In this document: piece after piece, positions 48,101-60,000 of the stretch
How the letters are laid out: each line of letters opens with the position of its first letter
Position numbering within the stretch: the stretch's first letter is position 1
Assembly (NCBI RefSeq): GCF_001039355.2
Contig: NW_019775968.1
Coordinates: 991,449-1,055,448 of the forward strand
DNA from: Lingula anatina
Lineage: Eukaryota; Brachiopoda; Lingulata; Lingulida; Lingulidae
DNA length: 64,000 nucleotides
Reading direction: 5' to 3'
Notes under the pieces: generated by a model
The model's input: only the letters and a program-made list of their open reading frames with translations
Told to the model about the DNA's origin: nothing
The model's database searches: none
Program-made: the position numbers and the translations under genes

Positions 48101-50993
48101 ATATGCACTTAATTTGTTAGAAGTTATTTAAAAAGAGCAATATTATCTGCAAACATACCAGTAGATTTTGATAGAAGATGAAGTGAGAAGATATAGATGC
48201 AAGTAGCAACAGTATTTATTCGCATTCTTAAAGCAGCCCTTTCATACTTAAGATAGAGATCTTGGTCATATCCTATAAATAGTAGCCTTTTTATTAGAGG
48301 ATTGTGTGTAAAAGGTGATATATCATACTTGTTATGGTAAGTGATGTATGACCATCACATAACTTAGGTCTCCCATTTACATGTGGAATCAGTTGTGCAT
48401 TGAATTATTCACAGAACACAGATTCTTCTACGATTTCTCATTGTATTAAAAAATTAGATTATTTACCCTCTGCTTTAAGCAGTTAGGGCCACCAAGAATT
48501 ACTTTGAAAAACTCAACTGGAGCCTTTCACAATTATTGTACCACCAGCGTTAGCGCTGGCGGTACACATGGTTTCGGTCTCGTCCGGATCGTTCCGCCGG
48601 CTCCGCCGGCTCCGCCGGTTCCGCCGGCTCCGNAGACTGCCCCACTCCAAGGGAGTATTGTGCTCATATGATGATGTAAGTTCTTCATCAAGTAAGATAT
48701 GAAATCAAATGCATAAAGCAATATCCCAAAAAATCATTGTTGATACCTTTATGATACCTTTAAAAGTAACTTAATGGTTGAGGTTATTACTATCAGTTGA
48801 ATATGGAGCCTAGTGAAGTTGATACATTGTTTTTCAGCAAGTGTATATGTCAAAAATGTAAACATTGATGAGAAATTTGCAATGTATTTTTATAATAAAA
48901 GTTTTAAATTACATATGTGCGTTGTATGTGGTTTAATTTAGGCTTTATTTCTGAAATTGTAAGAATGTGACCAAGCAGATTCTCTACAAATATGTTACCG
49001 ATTTTCGTGTTAAAAACAAAAAAAAAAACGAGAAAGTGCATTAAACACCACGTCCCTTTCAAGAAACATACAAAAATTAGCTCATACATAATTTTGCAAA
49101 TGGTTTTGGTGAGTAAAGAAAAATATTTTAGTTTCAAGAAAATTATGATTTTTGTTTTATATGTTTGTGTGTGTTTAACTCACATTGTATGCCTTAAATA
49201 ATTTTGAAGCACTGATGTTGTAATCAAAGATGCAATCGTAATTCCTTTTGTGTTTTGATTTCTGGTGAAAGAAAGTTTCAAAAGAAAATGAATAAAAGTT
49301 AAAATCTTATCAGATAAATATCTTTGGGTTCAATTTTTAGATATGAATATTAATTTAGTATTCAGAAGATCATAAATGTAGCCTGGCCAGTGGCCCATGT
49401 AAAGACTATGCAAAAAGCGGAACAACGGGTTGACAGTATAGTCGGTACCTAGCTTTCTCCCTTTTAACACTTTCAATTTCAAGATGGCGGCAGGTCTGAA
49501 GCTTTGAAAATCCGTTGTTCAAATTAATCGTAATTTTATAATCAAATTCTATTTAGTTTATGCAAAGATTTTTCTAATTTACTAATATATTTATTTTTTT
49601 CTTTTTCCGCACCATTCTCTACCTTCCAGACGCTAGGCAGGTAAGTGATCATTATGTTTACATTAGACACCAGGGAGTGTCCGCCAGCCGGGGGCCAAAA
49701 AACAATTTCCTGTTCAGTTGCTTTTGATTTGTTCAGTCCATACGTGTCCAAAAAGATTCCACATTTAATCTGTCCTTTAATATGCACATATTGAGACAAA
49801 CACGGAGGTTAACTTCCGGGTTGTTATTCATCCATCGGCTAATCACGTCAGAATCGGTTTCGGTTATTAACATTGTGTCAAAATAACACATTGCCTGATG
49901 TGGTAGCTAGTTGGGGTCTGCCTAAAAAAGAATTACTTCAAGCAGAAAAAATAAACTTCGCAGCACACATGAACAGTAGTATATCTACCACACCTGGGTC
50001 TTTTGTTTTTGACAACAGGTCATTCGTCATCGAAGTGCTTGTTCAAGACTACAAACTGATATCTACTAGTAGTACTACCAGTGGCTTCATTAGTAACGTT
50101 CCCAAAATTCATGGTTTTCTGTCTGTGCTTACATACCCTGGTTAGCCTCTGAGTCTCTAACGAGAACAATGGCTGTTTGTCACCCCTGACAATATCCTGC
50201 ATGGCCATGGGAAACTAATGTGAAAGTTTTTAAAACTCTGTATGAGGCTAGTTTGGATAGACATTTTTATTAAGTGTTGTCAGAAACATAACATTCAGGA
50301 TGATGAAGTAACATCACTCCCAACCCTAGGTCTTCAACTGAAGAATAAACTGTGATGTTTGCTACTTAAATTTACATTGATATAATTAACAAGTTTTGAA
50401 GTTATTGAAGATGGTCCATCTGAGATGTTTTCAGACATCAAATATGTAATATTTCTGTATAATACTCTGCCAATTGTGTAGGATGATATATATAGATTAA
50501 GCTTGTGATTATCTAGGCTAAATATTGCTTTATGGTATGATGCAAGTTGCAGGACTCGAGTTTTTTTTTTTTTTTTCACTACCTGCCAATAAAAGCATGG
50601 AGATATAGGTCTTGAGATTATTGAAAATAAAGTATTACATCTGATGAATGATCTGTTCAAACTTGAGCCCGAGCAGAAATACACTATGTACCATGATTTT
50701 GTTGGCTAATGAACCTCCTAGGATGGTCAAGATGGGTATTGGCACAAAAATGGTTATCCTCATATAAATGCAAATTAATGCTGACTGTAAACCAAATTTA
50801 TTAAGATAAGTATAGACATTGGCTCAGATATTATTATGTATCCATTAATTATATCTAGAAAAGCAAACATTTATTTTGGATTTCTTTAATGTCTGCTGTT
50901 GGCCATCTTGACTCTTGCTAAGAAAATACTTGTAAGTTTTATCCAAAAAGTCTAATGTTATTCTAATTTGGCTAAGGATATTATAAAATGTTG

Positions 50994-51024
<31 letters not shown>

Positions 51025-54000
51025 GCCAAATATAGCATAGGATTAGTTCTAATTTTTGATTGGGGGAAATAACCCTGCTATTTGGCTTACAGTAAAGATT
51101 CTTCATCCAAGAGTAAATATAGTGATGAGTGGTGTTATATAACTCAACAATGTTGACATCTGGCATACTTTCATGTCCAGAATTAATCATACATTTGTGT
51201 TGCATGGAGAGTAGTTTCATATAATTAGTGTCTCAGTCAGACTATAGTCACTGTGTACTAGTACTGAGATGACTGAGAGTAGAATCTCAAATTATATGTT
51301 TCAATAATTTATTTGCCACAGTGATTTTGGTGGCTCATAACTTCCTTGTTAATGTTGGAGATGAGGATATATATATATAGAAATATAAGTTTGCATTCCT
51401 GTTTCAAAGTGAACAATTACTGGGATGCATAACCTTAACAATATAAAGAAACTAAAAAGGAAGGAAAATATATAGTTATTGTTCCAATGGCTAGTTATTA
51501 ACTTAGTTAATATTGTTTATGAGGGGTTTAATTCTTAGAAAATTCAAAGTTCCCACTGTGAAAGTGATGTTTTTGTGGTTTCAGTTTGTTAACCCAGAGC
51601 AGCCAGGCTATGTGGGATTTGCCAACCTCCCCAATCAAGTTCACAGAAAGTCTGTGAAGAAGGGTTTTGAGTTTACACTCATGGTAGTAGGTGAGTAGCC
51701 AGGTCATTATGTTATTGAATTTTGGTGCACTTGTATTTGTAAAAATATATTTAAAAGTAGAACTTCTCTGAATTTTATTTACAAGCAAGTATTCATTACC
51801 TATAGTCTACTATGTAACTACTTGATGTGGATTCACACTTGTATTGGTTTTTTAAAAGTGGTATTGATTTATTAAAAGTGTGCATAAGAACTATGTTGCA
51901 CAATTTGACTCGTGTACCAATTGTATTTTAACACAAAGAAATAAGCCAGCAAAAATACAGACATTTATTAAATAAAATTTTGTGTTTGGGAGGCAGGTGT
52001 GTACTATTACCTTAACCCTCCTTTGGCAAAAGATGACCTATCACTGTAACATGATCTGGGTGCAGTTAGCAAGCTCTTACAATTATTGAGAAGGCCTCAA
52101 CCCTATGAAATCATTAACTATTGTTGTCCAAGATCCAGAAAAAAGGGGACAAAAGCTGATGATTGCTATTTCTTGTGATGCGGTTACACAATAAACCAAT
52201 CTTGTTGTCAGTTGGGGACAGCATTTACTGTTGACATATACTGTGCTCGTTACAATGAATGGGTTCTTTTGTTGTTTCATGTAATGTATCTGTGTTTGTT
52301 GTTAGAATGGATTTATTTAAAAAGAGCAATATTATCTGCAAACATACCAGTAGATTTTGATAGAAGATGAAGTGAGAAGATATAGATGCAAGTAGCAACA
52401 GTATTTATTCGCATTCTTAAAGCAGCCCTTTCATACTTAAGATAGAGATCTTGGTCATATCCTATAAATAGTAGCCTTTTTATTAGAGGATTGTGTGTAA
52501 AAGGTGATATATCATACTTGTTATGGTAAGCGATGTATGACCATCACATAACTTAGGTCTCCCATTTACATGTGGAATCAGTTGTGCATTGAATTATTCA
52601 CAGAACACAGATTCTTCTACGATTTCTCATTGTATTAAAAAATTAGATTATTTACCCTCTGCTTTAAGCAGTTAGGGCCACCGAGAATTACTTTGAAAAA
52701 CTCAACTGGAGCCTTTCACAATTATTCTTAATGTTTTTACAGTAATAATCAAAAGAAAAAAAGTTAACTCATGTTTTGAATTTTATGGGGGGGGGGTGGA
52801 GCATTATGTCAACTTGACTGTGAAGATGTTAAAATTTCAAATTGATCTCCAATTTACTTTAATGCAAATGTCATTGTTTACACCAGACTTCATTTATTGC
52901 AATTAGAACGTAAAAAAAACTTCTACAAAGGCTTGCACTAAATTTTTATATATAAATATCTTTGGATATGGATTAAGGTACTAGGGTGATTTTTTTTCCT
53001 CTCGCTCATCTTGTTCACTGTTTGTTTTAGAAAAAATGTTAGCAAATGCATGCTTCTATAAGGACTTGAAGGAAAATTTCTAAACCTCAAAGCAGATTTG
53101 AGTCATTAATAGACACATTTTTTTCTGTTTAGTCATGTATTGTCATTTATCAGATGGGTGGCATGAAGCATTTTAAATCAATAAATCATAATCATTTAAT
53201 GATTATAATTAGGTCAATTAGTATAAATCTTTCTACTTGCTAAGTTGAAGTGATTGATGATGATTTTAATGCAACGAGATGTTAAATGGAAAACAAATTG
53301 GATTAATTATTATTGCATTTGATTCAGTTAATTATACTTCATAGTATCTTTTGTAGGAATGTTCACAAGGAAAATCTATATATTTTAATCAAACGTGTAC
53401 TTATCTTACAGGGATATCCCAATCAGTTGAATAAGTAATAAAAACTTTGCTCAGTGCGAAAAAACATGAAATGTTTAAAAGTTGTTAGGGATTTTAGCCA
53501 TAAAAAGAATATTTTCTATGACTACATTTATTCCTGTGGCCTGTTTGCCCCCTTCCTTTGTCTTAATAAGCATCTGAGTTTAACATCAGACAAAAATTAT
53601 GTTAATGTTATCAGTCTAACCACATGTGATATTGACGGGTGACCTGGAAGTGGCAGGCTTTGTTTGGCATTCCTCACTGTTTTATATCAGTCTCAGACAT
53701 ATGGGGACAGTTAATTGGCTGTGTACTGTATGGGTCTGATATTACAAGACAAACTTGTTTTTTTCCCCTCAGACTTGAGAAATAAACATATCATTGTTGA
53801 AGGAATAGTGGGAAAAAGGTCAATTATCTGAGATTTGTATATTTGTCGACATTAAATTTGGTTATTAAGAGAGCTTTTTTGCTTAGATTTTTTTCTTTAT
53901 TATTTATTTTCTGTGGTACATATTAGTTGTAGAAGAAAAACAAAGGTGTTTACATATAACCTTGTTTGACCTTCAGATGGATGCTTTTTAACTTTATTCA

Positions 54001-57000
54001 CTCTTTTTTTTTTTTTTCTTTTTTTTTAATTTAATTTTTGGGTCCAACCCAGCCTCTTCTTTGATCTTTGGAGACTTTGTCAACTTAGATTCTGTAAATG
54101 ATTGCTAAGAAATATGGCCATCTTGTCATGAAAACTGAGGCTTTGTTGGAACAGTAGTGCTATATGTCAAAATAATATTGGTTGGTCATGACGTATGCAT
54201 ATGATATAGTATTTTCACATAGACCTGCATCTTGTTTATTTTTATGGATAGTAAGTACATTTCAAAGAAATGTATATGAGATCATGTGAGAAATAGTACC
54301 TGGATTATATGATCTTGGAAGCTGGTCCAAATGACTTTTGACATGGTATCTGAAATACTTGATTGCTATCTGATCCTAATGCTGTGTGTGGTTTGTGTTA
54401 GAATCTCACCAGCAGTAATATTGACACCACACTGTACAGGATGTCTAGACTGCTTTTTCCAGTCCCTGTTTTCTGTCTGTCTATTATGGATTTTACTAGT
54501 AATAGAAACAGTCCTTCACAACTTAAACTTTTCATATATATTTTAAATATAAGCGTAAAATTTAAATTGCTTAACATTTTAGCAAAGGGTGTCATTACAG
54601 TGAAAAAAAAAACTACAGTTGGTATCAATTCGAATTAGGGTAACAGAATTATCCAAAAAATATGAACTTTATACTGATGAAGTTAGAATTTGATTTGCCT
54701 TCCAGTTGCAGAGGTCAAGCCAAAATTAAAAATAAGGATGCATAATATTGATACTTTTTGTTTGATTGTTATTTATTTATTTATTTATTTATTTATTTTT
54801 TTGTTTGTTTGTTTGTTTACAGGAGAATCTGGTCTAGGTAAATCAACCCTTGTAAACAGCCTATTCCTGACAGACCTTTACCCAGAGAGACATGTACCTG
54901 GGGCTGCAGGTGAGTATTATACATATATGAAACTAGTTAGTCTAGACATTTGTCAGGGTAGCTCAATTTTCCTTATTAAACTGTCAACAAATAAATAAAT
55001 AAATGGGCCATCACCAAAATATAACTGGTTCTAAGTTACCCCATTTCTGACCTATCCTGAAAATTTTATCAAAATTCATCCTTAACTTTTCAAGTTGGGC
55101 TATTAACTATCAAACCAACAGTGGCAAAAAACTCAACCTCCTTGGTGGAGGTAATAATTGTCAGGCAATGTTGATAGATTTATTTCTGTCTTGATAGCAA
55201 ATAATATGATGGTCAATATTTGTTCTCGGGTTAATAATCATTTTAAACATTAAAATGTGTCAAATTTGACTGTGTATCTTTTTCATAAGAAGTAAATGAA
55301 ATACATATTTTCATGTGCAGTTATATAACAAATACAAATGTTACACTTTGAGTTGATAATAAAGTTGCAACCAATGCACAGAATTGCTTCTTTTCATGAA
55401 AATGCACTATTGATTTCTTTTCCTCAGAGAAAATCAAGCAGACTGTGAAAATTGATGCTTCCACAGTAGAGATAGAGGAGCGGGGTGTGAAGCTCAGACT
55501 GACTGTAGTGGACACACCAGGGTTTGGGGATGCTCTGAACTGTGAAGATTGGTAAGATATTTCCCTAGTGTCAACTTCACCATATGTTAGAAACTCATTT
55601 GGGATGCCTTTAAGGTATCCTATCGGTTTTTTTTTTTTTTCACCAAGTCAAATTTTCAATGGAAAAAAGTAAATTTCTACAACTGAAAAATCATTGCATG
55701 GCCCATCTCTGCATTTGGATTTGATGTTTATACCATTTTGATTAATTAATCTAGTTCTGTATGCCTTCCTGTGTCTAAAGGAAACATCAAAATACTTTTA
55801 TTGAAGGGGTTTTATTTTCAAGATCTGAATTGGGAAAGATAAGTAACTTTATAGGATATGTAGTCATAAAAAATATGATTTTGGGATATTTTTAGATTTA
55901 TATAGTATACCTTAAAATGTTTTAGTTATGATGTAAAAATCTGTGTTTGTCACCTTTTTCTCGAAATTTTAAACCAGCTTAGAAAAAGTGTGTGACATAA
56001 AATCTAAATCAAAGGTAAATTCTATTTTGTGAATACATCTATAATTCTTTAAGATAAATCCTTGGACATATTCTATATATATATATGTATATATCATTCA
56101 AACGCATTCCACAACTATTTTATATAACCTATTTTATTTCCAGTTATAAACAAGTCATAGCATATATAGATTCACAGTTCGAAAGATACCTCCAAGATGA
56201 AATGGGACTCAATAGGAGAAATATTGTGGACAACAGAGTTCATAGTTGTTTTTACTTCATTAACCCTGCAGGACATGGGTAAGATTTTGTGAGCACTTGT
56301 ATTTAGATTTGCTTTATCAGGGTATGGATAAAGCATTCACCAAGTATGATTTATTATTTTATACATAATGCATCAGTTTTAGCCTATTTTTGGCAAATAG
56401 TGGAAAAATTAAGTTCTGACCATTTCACATATTTGAAATGTATTGCTTGTAAGTAAATACTCAGTGGTATGTGTTATTTATTACATCTGGGGAATTACCA
56501 ATGATACCATCTGACAGCTCTTTGCAAAATTCTTTCTGGTATTTTAAAAGATAAAGAATGAATGAAGAACAGAAATGGTGATAGTGTAAAAAGTAAAATT
56601 GGACCCATTGCATATAAATATAATTCACTTTTTATGTTCAGATTAAAACCTCTGGACATTGTGTTCATGAAAGCTATCCACCACAAGGTGAACATCGTGC
56701 CAGTCATTGCTAAGGCAGACACCCTAACAAGGGAGGAGGTGTTCAAACTCAAGTCCAAGGTAGAAATTGCCGACAACAGAATAATCCAAATATAAGTGAA
56801 GGGCTTAACTGTAGTTAAGATACTGAGAGGATAAATTCACTTGCATATATTTATTTGAAATATATCTCTTTTGTTACTTTCATACAATATATTACATATT
56901 TTGAAAAAATTATACACATTTCTAAGATACTAAATTCAGAAGTTTTTTGTGGAAAGAGAGTAATTTGTATTAAAGTGCTTTTGTTAAAGTATGGAACAAA

Positions 57001-60000
57001 ATAAACCCATGAACAAGTGCTTTTTTATTGATGCCAGATAATGGAAGAGATAGCAAAACATGGGATCAAAATATACCCACTTCCTGATTGTGATGATGAT
57101 GAAGATGAAGAATACAAGGAACAGTGCAGACAGCTGAAGGTGATTTTCTCCTGAGTTTCATGGCTAGTTATACCTAAATCATTTTAATTTTGTTTTGAAT
57201 CTTTTCTCTCTTGATAATGCCTTCATCATGTAGTTTACATTTTTCTCTTGATTTTCTCTATTTTCAACTTAATTTGTTACTGTGTGAAACCTTCAGAAAC
57301 AATTTGATCTTGAATCTGTATGTGCCATTCATTATATTTTTCTCTTTGCACATCAGGCAGCGGTACCTTTTGCTGTAGTAGGGTCCAACTCCATAATTGA
57401 GGTGAAAGGTCGCAAAGTCAGAGGTCGCATGTATCCATGGGGAGTGGTGGAAGTGGAAAATCCTGAACACTGTGATTTTATCAAGCTAAGGACCATGCTC
57501 ATGTGAGTAGTGAAAAAATGAACGCAAAATGGTAATTTTCAAAAGTTGATTACAAATGGATTCGGGTGTTTCTGGTGTAAATGTTTGGGTTAGGTAATTG
57601 TCATAAGATGTGTATTTGAATTTAGATGTTTGGTTATGTTAACAGTAATACTTCATACTACTGGTTGTTTCTCAACAGTTATTTTCCTGTTAAGCCCCGA
57701 AAAAGATGTAAGGTGTAAAATTTTTGTCTTTTCAAGTGCTCATATGCAAGATCTTCAAGAGGTCACACAAGAAATCCATTACGAAAACTTCAGATCTGAG
57801 AAACTGGCAACATCCAAGAGGACTAGGTGGGTGGTGTTTGTGGTACTGGTTTAAGTGGAAGATCTTAAATGTAACATATTTAAATGCATATAGCTTAAAA
57901 AATTGAAATAACAGTACCATTTTGTTAAGCAAAACTTGGTTATTCTCTTATTAATTTTTTTAAGAGTAAGTTAAATTGGATTAGTTTGTGTTTGATTTAT
58001 TTTTATGCTGTGATGATTACAATATTTATTTAAAAACATGAGTGTTACATGAGTTTTAAAATAGCTTTTTAATTGTCTAAAATAAACAGATTTCTTTTCA
58101 GCACATAAATTAAGTCAAACTGCAAAAATTGCCGTTGATTTTTAAGTGTTTTATGTTGCGGTGCAACTCTTTCCCTCATATTGAGTGATTTTTAAATCAA
58201 CCCAAAATGGTTTAACACATGTAGCATTCATACACCTTAATAATAACAGTAAAATTTAAGTGTTGTGCTTAATGCAGATTAAGTATACAGTTTGGCCTGT
58301 ACCTGCTATTTAATCAAATAGTGTTGTGGTTATTTGAAGTGGTGTTAGTGGATTAGACAAAATCAATTTTGAAGTGCTTATTGTTATCATATATATCTGT
58401 TCAGTTATTTCTGTGGTGCATGAGTTGTTTGGGGTGATTCATAGATACCAAAAATAATCAAGAACATACCAAATGCATCAAAAAATTAAACTGCTTGTTT
58501 TAGTTTGACATTGTATATCAGAGAATATTAATACCACAGCAGGTAAGAGTAATGAATCCTTTTGTGATATACAGTCCCTTTTCAATATTTCTGACTGGCA
58601 ATTTCTGAGTGGTGCATGATGGGAAGTGTGTTGCTTTGTATTGTGAAGGATGTTGCAAAATGTGTAAATATATATTTGGACAAAAGTAGCATTGTTGACA
58701 TGTATAATATGGTGCAATGCTGCATCAGTGCAGTGGCCATATATTATGCTGAATATGTTAATGGTTCTGGACACTATTTTGTTCAATATGCTGTTATGCC
58801 TAAAAACTTTTGATATATATGCAGATGCAAATTTGGTCTCTTGGTATTAATGATGCTTGTGTTTACAAAATGAAAACTGAAGATTGTTTTGCTTATCAGT
58901 CATTAATTGGAGTTGACTTCTGAATTACGCAAGTTTTTATCCAAAGCATGTCAGTGCATCAGAGGACTGCAAAGGCTAAAATGCCTGTGTATATGTGGCA
59001 CTGATCTCTACAGGGCTATTTTTGTATGTTTATGTGCTGTATTTATATTGCATCTAAGCTCTTCCTTATCCTCTTGTTTTAAGCTATTTTGTTTGCTTTT
59101 TGATTGAAAACAAGTATTTGTCTTTTTTTAAGTCTAAGCTTGAGTCATATAGCTTGAAAGTGGCATGTTTGCTATATAAAAGTACAGAATCTGTTATTGT
59201 TTACATAAGCTAATGATTTGTTCCACCTTTTTTCTTTTTCTTTATGCGACCCAATTTCACCTAAATTGGTAAGGACCAATGTAGTGTTTTCCCTTTAGAA
59301 TTAAATTTACATGTTTTTCTATATGTGATAGACAACATCTTTTTTTACATTTCAAATATACAAAGTTCTGTTATGTTCTTTCTGTGAATTATTTAACAAT
59401 TAGAGTAACATTCTTTTATAAAAAGGGTGAATGTTGGTTCCTGTGTCTGGATGTAAAAAATAAGCTGTATGTCAGTATCACTATATTTAGTTTTCTAACA
59501 TATTTAATGGTGTGATTTTTCAACTTGGTCAATTTTTAACATATGAGTAGTATATTTTGTGACCCTGGATATGTGTGTAACTGAATTTGTACTGAATATT
59601 TAAGTTCCACTTCATAATAATAAGTTTTTACTTATCCAATAATTCCCTAACAATACCTGGAGTGACTCTTGGGATGATAGGCTTCCCTTGTTCAAATTGA
59701 GTGGTTAATTTAATTCATCACTGATTCATTTACATACTTCTTACCCCTGGTTGCATGAAGAGGTGCTGGTTGTTTTAGGGTGTATATGAAATATAGTTTC
59801 AATCAGTTTATTTTAAAAAAAAAAAAGAATTTTGGGAGGGCAAATAACTTGAAATGTTACAAGATATTCATGAAAAAATACCTTAAGGAAACATTGTTTT
59901 TCCCTTTCCTCATTCATCCCCCTCCCATCCTCCTTCATATTTTCAGCTTTTTAATTATTTCCAAAAACAAAACTTTTTTGAACTATGTATGCATTTTCTT

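Noticed and set aside
48538-48632. Horizontally acquired bacterial DNA
   Set aside because: High GC alone is insufficient for 95 bp; a low-complexity tandem with a hairpin fits a repeat or mobile-element end better.
45720-50208. Paired ORFs near 45728-45913 and 50020-50208
   Set aside because: The same intronic segment on two haplotypes, with an indel between them and no codon conservation or homology.
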